64,000 nt of DNA from the NCBI GenBank assembly GCA_017620475.1, contig JAFZQI010000017.1, forward strand, positions 1-64,000, read 5' to 3'. Every line of letters begins with the position of its first letter. Within the stretch, counting starts at the first letter, position 1. The DNA is from Clostridiales bacterium. Lineage in GTDB: Bacteria; Bacillota; Clostridia; Saccharofermentanales; Saccharofermentanaceae. The position numbers and the translations under genes are program-made. This document shows positions 1-7,355 of this stretch, piece after piece. The notes under the pieces were generated by a model. It worked only from the letters and a program-made list of their open reading frames with translations. It was not told where the DNA came from and did no database searches.

Positions 1-36
1 CTGGCTTATACAGCGGCATCTTGGTTTACGTGTCAT
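1..36 (-). CDS. DUF134-family DNA-binding protein, N-terminal fragment (runs off window)
   Basis: Only the first 12 codons lie in the window, reading MTRKPRCRCISQ. A GAGGTG ribosome binding site sits 5 bases upstream of the ATG at 36. The start resembles the basic, cysteine-containing N-terminus of DUF134 proteins, which carry a predicted helix-turn-helix and are usually small regulators. The two palindromes over its promoter fit an autoregulated DNA-binding protein. The family call rests on very few residues and could be wrong; the start codon itself is well supported. Confidence 0.5.
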   Translation of the reverse strand, partial: MTRKPRCRCISQ

Positions 37-51
37 GGCAGCACCTCTTTC

Positions 52-65
52 CTGACATATGTCAG
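52..65. promoter_or_regulatory. Palindromic operator, copy 1 (TGACATATGTCA core)
   Basis: This is a perfect 14-base palindrome, CTGACATATGTCAG. It lies just downstream of the inferred -10 element of the minus-strand gene that starts at 36. Its 12-base core is repeated exactly at 86-97. A repressor bound here would block initiation or early elongation. The binding protein is not known from sequence; the adjacent DUF134-like product is the natural candidate. Confidence 0.7.
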
Positions 66-69
66 CTTT

Positions 70-98
70 ATGTTATTCGTTTATTTGACATATGTCAA
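70..98 (-). promoter_or_regulatory. Sigma-A type promoter of the DUF134-like gene, overlapped by operator copy 2
   Basis: Reading the minus strand, TTGACA (93-98) is followed by a 17-base spacer and TAACAT (70-75), a full-consensus -35 with a 4/6 -10. The perfect palindrome TTGACATATGTCAA (85-98) includes the -35 box, so the site and the promoter cannot both be occupied. Together with copy 1 this is the classic layout of a repressed promoter. Confidence 0.7.
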
Positions 99-103
99 GT
101 TTA

Positions 104-643
104 TTATTTCCTGACCACCTTTTCGAAACGGAAATCCATTCCTGTGCCACCACAATCCTCTTCATCGGGATCCATATGCTCATAAGGACCTTTATGGAAG
201 GGATTAAAGAATTCCACTATATGAAAACCACACTTATTCACGTAGAAATGAATATTTCTGGTTTCAAAGTATGGGGTAAACGTTTCCCATACCTCAACTT
301 CCGGGTGGAGTTTCACTACTTCACACCAGGCACCATATCCTATTCCCTTGCTATGTACATCGGGTAATGTAAACAGAAGATCAAGAAAGCCTCTGCGCTT
401 TTCAACATGTATTACAACGCCACCTGCAATCTTACCATCACATACGATCCTATAAGCTTCTCCCTGATCAATACTGTCTTCGATCGTCTTTCGAGAAATA
501 ATCTCGCCTTCTTCTTCCATCTGATCGTTACGCAATCCGAATTCCTCCATTGAGCCATACTTAAAGGCCCACTGGTTGTCTTTGATGAATTCTTCGCGGT
601 CATCTGCATGTAAAGGGACCAGCACTACTTTTGTTTTGTTCAT
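104..643 (-). CDS. GNAT family N-acetyltransferase
   Basis: A 179-residue protein with the GNAT fold. The acetyl-CoA pyrophosphate loop is seen as SKGIGYG at about residues 98-104, and the C-terminal strand region carries an NxxFYVxxGF-like segment (HFYVNKCGF). The start is supported by AGGAGG 6 bases before the ATG. It is preceded by a structured leader of about 145 bases with a terminator-like hairpin, so expression may be attenuated. The acceptor substrate cannot be read from sequence. It is the first of many GNAT genes in this window. Confidence 0.85.
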   Translation of the reverse strand: MNKTKVVLVPLHADDREEFIKDNQWAFKYGSMEEFGLRNDQMEEEGEIISRKTIEDSIDQGEAYRIVCDGKIAGGVVIHVEKRRGFLDLLFTLPDVHSKGIGYGAWCEVVKLHPEVEVWETFTPYFETRNIHFYVNKCGFHIVEFFNPFHKGPYEHMDPDEEDCGGTGMDFRFEKVVRK

Positions 644-670
644 TTTCTCCTCCTATCTTCGCCGGAAATA

Positions 671-788
671 CAAAACCCGGCGATGTAAAACATCTTCCCG
701 GGCTCACCCGACACCTTATCCGATAGGCGGCCTGCAAATAAAAACCTGCGATCCCCTGTGCTACGGCACACTATCCTCCGGTGACCAA
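671..788 (-). promoter_or_regulatory. Structured 5' leader with terminator-like hairpin (candidate attenuator or riboswitch)
   Basis: The minus-strand transcript expected from the promoter at 796-823 can fold repeatedly before the GNAT start at 643. Elements are GGATAG (771-776) pairing with CTATC (722-726), enclosing hairpin TGTGC-CGTA-GCACA (757-770). Then CCCGG and CCGGG arms (676-702) enclose GATGT-TTT-ACATC and are followed by TTTTGTATTT, a plausible intrinsic terminator. A competing CGCCGG/CCGGCG pairing overlaps its 3' arm. No known riboswitch consensus was recognised. Confidence 0.45.
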
Positions 789-795
789 TAATATT

Positions 796-823
796 ATTGT
801 ATGCGCTTTCTTTATACAATCAA
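796..823 (-). promoter_or_regulatory. Promoter for leader and GNAT gene
   Basis: On the minus strand TTGATT (818-823) is separated by 16 bases from TACAAT (796-801). Predicted initiation near 788-790 would give the leader described at 671-788. Confidence 0.55.
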
Positions 824-843
824 TATATGGAATTATCAACTAT

Positions 844-1368
844 TCAGAGTGACTTCTGCATCCACAGAAGATCATACCAGCGATCGAATTTCTTGCCGAT
901 CGCTTTCATATGCGCGACCTTCGTATATCCCATTCGATTATGAAAGTTATAACTGTCATGCGAAAGATACTCATCTTCAGGATCGCAGAATGCCACTCCG
1001 GCAAGCAGATTCACAACACACTGAGTTTTTAGTCTTGCTTCAAGTTCTGCATAGAGGACAGCTCCAACTCCTTGTCTTCTGAAATCTTTATCCACATAAA
1101 TCGATGTGGTGGCTGTCCAATCATACGCAGAACGAGCGCTGTAAGCCCCAGCATAGGCATATCCGAGGATCTTATTTCCCTGAACACAGACCAGATACGG
1201 GTACTTTTCGAGCGTTCCTTTGATTCTATCTCGAAAAGCACTTATGGTCGGTACTTCGTATTCAAAAGAAACCGCTGTGTTTAAAACATAATACGAGTAG
1301 ATCTCGATAAGCCTTTCAGCATCTTCGATCTTGGCCTCACGAATAATATAGTCGTTGCTCATTATCAT
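844..1368 (-). CDS. GNAT N-acetyltransferase, phosphinothricin acetyltransferase-like
   Basis: A 174-residue protein resembling the Pat/YncA branch of GNAT enzymes. It shows IREAKIEDAERLIEIYSYYV near the N-terminus, TTSIYVDKDFRRQGVGAVLY with the CoA-binding RRQGVG at residues 97-102, and a C-terminal HNRMGY segment. Pat-type enzymes acetylate amino groups of amino-acid analogues; the actual substrate is unknown. Its ATG overlaps the stop of the upstream C_GCAxxG_C_C gene as ATGA, so the two are probably co-translated. A second ATG two codons in has better spacing from GGAG. Confidence 0.85.
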   Translation of the reverse strand: MIMSNDYIIREAKIEDAERLIEIYSYYVLNTAVSFEYEVPTISAFRDRIKGTLEKYPYLVCVQGNKILGYAYAGAYSARSAYDWTATTSIYVDKDFRRQGVGAVLYAELEARLKTQCVVNLLAGVAFCDPEDEYLSHDSYNFHNRMGYTKVAHMKAIGKKFDRWYDLLWMQKSL

Positions 1369-1814
1369 AGATCTCCATTCTTAGCGATAATCTCTTCCAG
1401 TATATCGACAGCATTTGCCACCATCTTCGGGCATAATTCAGTAAAGAGATGGTTATCTCGGGCGTATTGTCTACCTTGCAGCGTGCTGACATCGCAGCCG
1501 AGCAGGTCATTACAGATATAGGAACCGCACTTCTCGGCAAAGCGAAGCATCAATTCATCGTTCAATTCATCCGAACGCTGTCGGCCATCAAGATCCCCGG
1601 CCTTGATCTGACCGTACAAAAGCCCAAGAACCATTAATGCTCCGGTACAGGCGCCGCACACTTCGCCCTTCCGCATTCCGGAACCGAAACATGAGCCAAT
1701 TCTCAATGCCTGTTCTTCTGTAATACCGCATTCTGAGGCAAAAGCTGCCAGAACGGCCTGTGAACAGTGGAGATGCTCGCTAAAGTATTGTAGTGCTAAG
1801 TCCTTATGAGTCAT
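1365..1814 (-). CDS. C_GCAxxG_C_C family protein
   Basis: A 149-residue protein with the invariant cysteine pattern of the family: HCSQAVL near residue 17, IGSCFGSGM near 41, CGACTGALMVLG near 53-64, and a late cysteine in GCDV. These proteins are thought to bind a metal or cluster and often sit beside redox or transport genes in anaerobes; the biochemical role is unsettled. The start has GGAGA 7 bases upstream. It is first in a two-gene unit with the Pat-like GNAT at 844-1368. Confidence 0.85.
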   Translation of the reverse strand: MTHKDLALQYFSEHLHCSQAVLAAFASECGITEEQALRIGSCFGSGMRKGEVCGACTGALMVLGLLYGQIKAGDLDGRQRSDELNDELMLRFAEKCGSYICNDLLGCDVSTLQGRQYARDNHLFTELCPKMVANAVDILEEIIAKNGDL

Positions 1815-1945
1815 AAATCTTCTCCAATCATAATCTATATGTTGATACTATCTCGAATCATTATTGGAGACAATAGTTTAGCGGTAGCCTTATAGTTTAA
1901 AACCGCTCCTAAGCGACTACGCGCGAATCAACTCCGCCGGTTACG

Positions 1946-2889
1946 ATGACTACTGTTCCTGCTCCTCAAAATGGCGGTCATGAGTTCGACCCGCATGTTT
2001 TATCCAATCTTTATAAGCAGGCATTCGGTCCCGGTTTTGAGGAGGACTTCTACAGTTACTGTGATGCGGTGATAAATGGGGAAGATTCCGTCAAACTAAA
2101 AGATAAGGCGAATTACTGCCGTTGCCGTCAGGCGATCCGAACATGCCTCCCCGTCGCAGATACATATATCTGTACGATCGATACTGACGACGAAGAAAAA
2201 AAAGCAGATGAAATGGATAACAAAGATGGAACGTATAAGCTGGAATACTCTGTGCCGAAAGAAGAAATCCCCGCTTTGGTGGAAGCGTTTAAGGTCAGAG
2301 TCAAACAACTGATCGACAGCTGCTGCATGGAAGATGACACACCGCTGGAGAAGGCCCTCTCCCTCTATATGGAAGAATCCACGAGACTGGAATATGACTT
2401 TGGAGCGGAAGAATGAACTCCGGAAACTTCCAGGAGGCTATCTGTGTATCACGCCCTGATGGAAGATAAGGGCATCTGCCAGGAAATAGCAGGAGCATAC
2501 GCATATCTTCTGCTTCAGGTGGATATAGATGCAACGACCTGAAGTGCGCTCACTCATGATTTTCAGTACGGACACGAGTGGACTGTAGTTAAGCTCGGCG
2601 ACAAATACTACCACTGTGACATCACATCTCAGACACAGGAGAAACTGACGCTCCGGTATTTCGGCATGAACGATACCAAGCGCGAAAAAAAGGAGATTAT
2701 GATCCGGATACATTTAACTTCGCTTGTGCTAACGCAATCTTCCACGAAGATTTTCCGATCACGGATACTACCTACGAACCTCTGTGGAACGCGAAGTACT
2801 ATGAGATCGACCACGAGAAGAATCTGTTATACTGCTATGAGAACAGCGGAAGTGAGGATAAACCTTTTTTTGAATTGTCTCTGAAATGA
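1946..2889 (+). pseudogene. Transglutaminase-like cysteine-protease-fold protein, broken by stops and frameshifts
   Basis: The first 156 codons read cleanly to a TGA at 2414. Other frames then continue the protein: a segment containing GICQEIAGAYAYLLL, an in-frame TGA near 2538, then GHEWTVVKLGDKYYHCDIT. A further frame change near 2695 leads to a tail ending in FFELSLK before TGA at 2887-2889. Cys in GIC, His in GHEW and Asp in CDIT match the transglutaminase-like triad order and spacing, so the full gene once coded for about 310 residues. At least two frameshifts and one stop are needed to explain it. No good ribosome binding site precedes 1946. The 3' end overlaps the opposing gene by 55 bases. 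Confidence 0.75.
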
Positions 2890-3473
2890 AGGAATGAAAG
2901 TATTCCGATGGGCAGAAAATACACACACCATGCCACAAGAGCAAGTCTTCCTCCTATTCCGTCGCCGCCAGAGGACATCCTTGCAAACATTCCCGTAATC
3001 GGCATAAACGTGCAGCTGAAGTAGAAAACTCCGTGTATCATCAGCAGCGCTCTGAGCCACTTATCCGTCTTGTTCTCCGGCTTCATGGAAAGTCCCGTGA
3101 AGAAGGTAGAAAGCGCCATTACACCGTAGCCGAGCAGATCGAAGTTGAAGATAAGCCCAAACTTGTTCATTTCTAACAGATTTGCCGCCTGTTCATTCAA
3201 CTGTTCGTTATTTACTGTAGTCAGCTGTGTATAATAGACAAGCATAATAAACGTGCTGTACACCGCCGCAAGGATCAATCCGATATTCGCGGCAACTTTT
3301 CGGTCATCTTCGCACTCGTTATGCAGACCTGCCGTCATCATAATAAATCCTATCGGCAGGATAAGGCAGACAAAGTAGCTACCCATGGAAAAATCGATTA
3401 TCAGAAATATAGCAAACAGAAATACTGTTAATGCATTTATCAAAGATCCCGCCATGCCTATCTTTCTATTCAT
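2835..3473 (-). CDS. Six-helix integral membrane protein of unknown function
   Basis: About 212 residues from the ATG at 3473, which has AGGAGG 6 to 7 bases upstream. A longer reading to 3524 lacks such a site. Hydrophobic segments alternate with short polar loops: LINALTVFLFAIFLIIDF, YFVCLILPIGFIMMTAGL, ANIGLILAAVYSTFIMLVYY, FDLLGYGVMALSTFFTGL, LLMIHGVFYFSCTF and LALVAWCVYFLPIGIL. No catalytic or transport motif was recognised. Its 3' end lies inside the tail of the broken transglutaminase-like gene on the other strand. Confidence 0.75.
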   Translation of the reverse strand: MNRKIGMAGSLINALTVFLFAIFLIIDFSMGSYFVCLILPIGFIMMTAGLHNECEDDRKVAANIGLILAAVYSTFIMLVYYTQLTTVNNEQLNEQAANLLEMNKFGLIFNFDLLGYGVMALSTFFTGLSMKPENKTDKWLRALLMIHGVFYFSCTFMPITGMFARMSSGGDGIGGRLALVAWCVYFLPIGILSFLHFRDNSKKGLSSLPLFS

Positions 3474-3553
3474 AATATGCCTCCTGTATAACATAGGCAT
3501 AATATAATAGAAATTCAATTGCATTCCTAGTGCAAAAGGTAACGAAAACCGGT

Positions 3554-3567
3554 ATGACTTAAGTCAT
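3554..3567. repeat. 14-base perfect palindrome ATGACTTAAGTCAT
   Basis: The palindrome lies about 80 bases upstream of the membrane-protein start at 3473. It could be an operator for that gene; nothing else supports a function. Confidence 0.4.
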
Positions 3568-3589
3568 TTCATCAAAAGCGTTCCGTCCT

Positions 3590-3709
3590 TTACCAGCTAT
3601 ACTTTTGATGTATCTTCCGTTTCCTTATTTTAAATCCGAGAACATCTCTGTAAAAACGGATCATTGCAGCCATATCTTCAACTAATAATCCGAAACCATC
3701 TAATCTCAT
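3590..3709 (-). pseudogene. VOC/glyoxalase-fold protein, N-terminal remnant
   Basis: A 39-codon stub beginning MRLDGFGLLVEDM and continuing into FYRDVLGFKIRKR, the first beta-alpha unit of vicinal-oxygen-chelate proteins (typically about 120 residues). GGAGAT lies 5 to 6 bases before the ATG, so the start is intact. The sequence then stops and nothing resembling the remaining strands follows. It is most simply a gene truncated by deletion. Confidence 0.65.
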
Positions 3710-3791
3710 TCCTATCTCCTTTTCGATTTGAGTGTTATATAAGAATCTACATAACCACTGAATAGTACCGGCTGATTCTGAAAAACATCGA

Positions 3792-4270
3792 TTATAACCC
3801 AACAAAGGACTTGATTTCCTTCTCCAGGAGACGGAATACGTTTGCAACCAGGTAACCATCAGCAACAGCATGATTCAATCGAACGGTTACAGGCATAACA
3901 AGTCTGCCGTTTTCCTCTCTGTATCTTCCCCAATTGATAATAGGCGCAAAGAATAAGTATCCATCCGGCAGTTCAATATTCAGCGAATCATATGAAAGCC
4001 AAGATATATAAGACGCATCAAACCAGTTTGGGTGATTTATCATATCCAACCCATACTCTCTCGTTTTCTTTGCCTGTTCAACATCTTGCAATGCAGCTTC
4101 GTAAAACGAAAGTTAATGTAAAATTTTGTTCCATTTCTCCTAGAATACTCTGCCAACTCCGTGACATCTATTCTCGCCGTCAAAGATGTCGAGCATTTAC
4201 AATCCTCCGAGAAGTGACGAAACACACCTTTTCTATAGTAAGTTTCTTTGTCAATCACCTTGTAATTCAT
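3792..4270 (-). pseudogene. Chloramphenicol acetyltransferase (CAT) family, internal deletion and frameshift
   Basis: The N-terminal part (from ATG at 4270) reads MNYKVIDKETYYRKGVFRHF, then CSTSLTARIDVTEL and GTKFYINF, as in class A CATs. The C-terminal part, in another frame, has ASYISWLSYDSLNI, FFAPIINWGRY and MPVTVRLNHAVADGY, the last containing the catalytic His of the HHxxxDG motif (here NHAVADG). About 70 central residues are missing at a junction near 4090, together with a frame change. Start-to-stop length is about 160 codons against about 215 usual. The enzyme should be inactive. Confidence 0.8.
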
Positions 4271-4294
4271 TTGTATCACCCCACATTAAGCATT

Positions 4295-6091
4295 TTATTG
4301 TGCAGAAATCCCTGAAATCTGAAAACTGACCTCAATCACGTTTTTGCCGTCGAATTGAAAGGCTTTTGATTCATCCACATCCTCTGTGGACGTAAAACCC
4401 GATTCCTTGTCATAGCAGTCAAAGCTTATATATCTGGCACCTTCATTTATGGATATCGTTTCCCCATTATCTATGACAACAAGCTGCATGCCGTCACAGG
4501 ATACAGAAATATTTGTGATTTCTGCGTTCGCAATATCCACATTCTCCGTATCATCATTCTGTTCACAAATAAGTTTGATCCCCATATATGAGAGTCCGTC
4601 AAAGGCGGATGCTGCGCCAGCATCTTCCGAACGGTTCACGGTGATAGTATAAGTTCCGTCTTCATACACCTCTTCAAATACAGAAAAGTAATCGGCATTT
4701 GATCCGCCATCTTCATATACTATATCGAGAATAGCATATGCCGGGACTACGTCATCCTGTTCGTTTCCGACCTCATCATACGAAAATGATTCCTCAGCAC
4801 CCTCCACGTTCGCCGTTTCGTCCCTGCCTGAATCAGACTCGATCTTGTTTGCAACAAATGTAATCACAAGGCCTGTGAATATTACAGCCAAAAGAGCATA
4901 CATTATCCCGGATAATATCTTTTCATTCTTTACAGATGTCTTTTTTATTTCGTTATACTTATTTCTGATCGGCGAACTGATTCTGTCAAAGATCCATTTA
5001 AATAATAACGGTCCTAAAACCCCCACGAGCACATACAGTATCTTTGCATTGCTTCCTATCTCCCAAAAGTACCATTCCGATCCCTTGAAACTCTCGATGT
5101 CAAAACCCGGTACAGCTGCTATATGCCGGCTTATCAGCATCAATACGCAGTTTAAAATATTGAAAAACAGGATATGAAATCCCATGATCCAGAAAGTATT
5201 GCAAGACATGAAATTTACAAATCTGCTCTCTCCCACCGGTTTTGCGATAAGATCCACAAAAGTCAGCCAGAACAGGATTCCGACAATGGAAGATATAAGC
5301 GGCGTTACGAAATACGGACTATAAAATCCCGAAAGATCGTTTATCCTGTCAAACGCAAGATCGTATGAATTCGGCAGGTACAATGTCCGTACCGCATTTA
5401 AAACAAGTAGTGCAGCCATCAGTCCGATCTTGGATCCGGCCGGAAGGCTCTCATGTTTTTTCTCGAGATGCTTCCTGTAGATAACACCCATCTCTAAAAA
5501 CGGAAGGAAAAACAGACATTTAAGAGGTACAAGCAAATACGTCAAAGACTGCGGATCCGTATTTTTAGCAAGATATACAACGAAAATATGGGCTGCCGTA
5601 AACATGGCAACCATTACGTAACTATTCCACATTCCGTGCAGTAGTTTCTTCAGGATCGCGTAAACCATCAGTGTCACAAAGAGTGCAATAACAAACCACG
5701 TTGCTTCAGCGATCGCGCCAAAGGAGCCGACCGTTACGATCCTGTCCAGAACATATGCAAAATACCCCGAAGGCAAGGGCGTCATCTCGTCTCCGAGCTT
5801 TATCTGGTTGATCAACTGTTGCATGCCGAAAACCGCCAGTGATATTCCCGCAAACGGAACTAACAGGGATCTGACCTTCTTGATGAAATACGGCCAAAAT
5901 TTCGAGGATGAATCCAATTTATTAAAATAGCCGGAAATAAAAACGAACATCGGCATAAAAAAGGAATTGTACGGCATGAAATTGCCCAAAATATTGAAAC
6001 ACGTAAACGTATGGGAATCTACAACCATAAAAATACCGATGGCTGATAACAACATGAATTTTTTGTTTGTTTTTGTCCGCTGCTCGCTCAT
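4295..6091 (-). CDS. Membrane acyltransferase 3 family protein with extracytoplasmic C-terminal domain
   Basis: 598 residues. The first about 370 form the multi-helix acyltransferase-3 fold, recognised by VVDSHTFTCFN near residue 23 (in place of the usual His-based motif), NSFFMPMFVFISGYF and about ten hydrophobic segments. A further helix near residue 392 (ALLAVIFTGLVITFVANKI) precedes a roughly 190-residue acidic, probably extracellular domain rich in beta-type sequence. Such proteins O-acylate wall polymers or exopolysaccharides using cytoplasmic acyl-CoA; the acceptor is not known. GGGAG lies 6 bases before the start, which overlaps the upstream gene as ATGA. The C-terminal domain was not recognised. 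Confidence 0.75.
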   Translation of the reverse strand: MSEQRTKTNKKFMLLSAIGIFMVVDSHTFTCFNILGNFMPYNSFFMPMFVFISGYFNKLDSSSKFWPYFIKKVRSLLVPFAGISLAVFGMQQLINQIKLGDEMTPLPSGYFAYVLDRIVTVGSFGAIAEATWFVIALFVTLMVYAILKKLLHGMWNSYVMVAMFTAAHIFVVYLAKNTDPQSLTYLLVPLKCLFFLPFLEMGVIYRKHLEKKHESLPAGSKIGLMAALLVLNAVRTLYLPNSYDLAFDRINDLSGFYSPYFVTPLISSIVGILFWLTFVDLIAKPVGESRFVNFMSCNTFWIMGFHILFFNILNCVLMLISRHIAAVPGFDIESFKGSEWYFWEIGSNAKILYVLVGVLGPLLFKWIFDRISSPIRNKYNEIKKTSVKNEKILSGIMYALLAVIFTGLVITFVANKIESDSGRDETANVEGAEESFSYDEVGNEQDDVVPAYAILDIVYEDGGSNADYFSVFEEVYEDGTYTITVNRSEDAGAASAFDGLSYMGIKLICEQNDDTENVDIANAEITNISVSCDGMQLVVIDNGETISINEGARYISFDCYDKESGFTSTEDVDESKAFQFDGKNVIEVSFQISGISAQ

Positions 6092-6738
6092 AGAATCTCC
6101 CTCGTCTCCGTCTTGTTGCTAATATGTCTAAAGAGGCAGGCAACTCCAAACGCAGATAACGTGATACACGCGAAAATCACGATCCCGACCGGCCAGCCCC
6201 AACTCAAAAATGCATAGAAATCATTTGTATCCGGCCATTCCCCGCCCATGCCATTGATAAGGATGTTTGTCATATAACCTAGTCCATATAGAAATGTCGG
6301 AACGGCAGCGATAAGAGTATATCGGAAAGGAATGGTCTTCCTTTTTACCACAACGAATTCCACCATAGCGATGATCGGAAGGAGCAGATGAAAGAACAGA
6401 TTGCCTCTTTGATAAAACTGAGGAAACCCGTACAGTGGTCCGAACATGAAAGCGACGACAGCAAATGTTATGGTTACACCGCATACTGCACCGAGTTTGA
6501 GCGGGATCAGCTTATCTACGCTTCTCTTAAGGAACAGGCAGGTCAGATAGATCGCAGCTACAATTCCGCAAAACACGTTGGAAAGAACCGTATAAAACTT
6601 GAAATTCTCGATGCCTGAAGACTGCAACGCACCATCTTCCGCCTTCCCCGTGAGCATAAACACTATGCCGATTATCGTAAAAAGGATAATGACAGCGTTT
6701 AAAATCTTTTCTGTTTTTGTATGCTTATCCTTACTCAT
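6088..6738 (-). CDS. Pr6Pr-like (FAR-17a/AIG1-type) integral membrane protein
   Basis: 216 residues with six predicted helices. Characteristic segments are FKFYTVLSNVFCGIVAAIYL, GPLYGFPQFYQRGNLFFHLLLPIIAMVEF and SWGWPVGIVIFACITLSAFG. The central FFHLLLPI.A..EF and the N-terminal F.fyTvLSN pattern recall Pr6Pr family proteins, some relatives of which are lipid hydrolases or intramembrane enzymes. The start codon has no strong ribosome binding site. It is translationally coupled (ATGA) to the acyltransferase gene that follows, suggesting a joint role at the envelope. Confidence 0.6.
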   Translation of the reverse strand: MSKDKHTKTEKILNAVIILFTIIGIVFMLTGKAEDGALQSSGIENFKFYTVLSNVFCGIVAAIYLTCLFLKRSVDKLIPLKLGAVCGVTITFAVVAFMFGPLYGFPQFYQRGNLFFHLLLPIIAMVEFVVVKRKTIPFRYTLIAAVPTFLYGLGYMTNILINGMGGEWPDTNDFYAFLSWGWPVGIVIFACITLSAFGVACLFRHISNKTETREIL

Positions 6739-6786
6739 CGTACCCGAATATCAATTTCTTTTCATTACCATGATGAAACCTTCCGA

Positions 6787-7326
6787 CTAAATCTCCGACC
6801 TCTCCATTCTATCCCACAACTGAACTTCCACATATGCGCAGTCACTGAGAGATTCTTTTAGAAAGGTATCAACAGAGCCGTTACATGCTCCGATCCGTTC
6901 AAGTAGCATTTCTTTCGTCAGAACCACAGGTTCTGTTCCACGAATCATTAGCGCACAGCTGTCTCCTAGCGTGAAACTGACCTGATCATCGGGAATATCA
7001 TCCAGATCAATAATGATCTTATCGCTGTTTTTACTGTTAAACCATTCTTTGAGATATTCACACTCCAGAAGAGTAAACGAATAAGGATGCGGAAGCTTCG
7101 GCTTTCCGCCTAATTCTATAAACTTCTCCCGCACAAACATATCCGCTTTCTTTCGTGCCGGATAATAGTTCTCGAAGTCAGCAAAACGGCCGAAACTGGT
7201 AGTATCCGGATGTGCATTGGCAAGTTCTTCCGCCTTGCGAAAAGCTTCCTCCTCCGGAAGAAGCATTATGTTTTTCCACGGTTCTGTCCCTGGAAAATAG
7301 TAGTGCGTAATATAAAGCTTATCCAT
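6787..7326 (-). CDS. Uncharacterised protein downstream of TIR gene
   Basis: 179 residues, soluble, with no recognised fold. It contains a polar N-terminus ITHYYFPGTEPWKNIML, a charged helical stretch, and IIIDLDDIPDDQVSFTLGDS in the middle. AAAGGAGG lies 12 bases before the ATG. It starts 29 bases after the stop of the TIR gene on the same strand, so it is probably co-transcribed and could be a partner, chaperone or inhibitor. Nothing in the sequence decides between these. Confidence 0.6.
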   Translation of the reverse strand: MDKLYITHYYFPGTEPWKNIMLLPEEEAFRKAEELANAHPDTTSFGRFADFENYYPARKKADMFVREKFIELGGKPKLPHPYSFTLLECEYLKEWFNSKNSDKIIIDLDDIPDDQVSFTLGDSCALMIRGTEPVVLTKEMLLERIGACNGSVDTFLKESLSDCAYVEVQLWDRMERSEI

Positions 7327-7355
7327 ATACTGGTTCAGCCTCCTTTATAGGACAG

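Noticed and set aside
644..790. Known riboswitch class (ZTP, SAM, guanidine, c-di-GMP) for the leader
   Set aside because: Conserved core sequences of these classes could not be found; only generic hairpins and a terminator-like element are supported.
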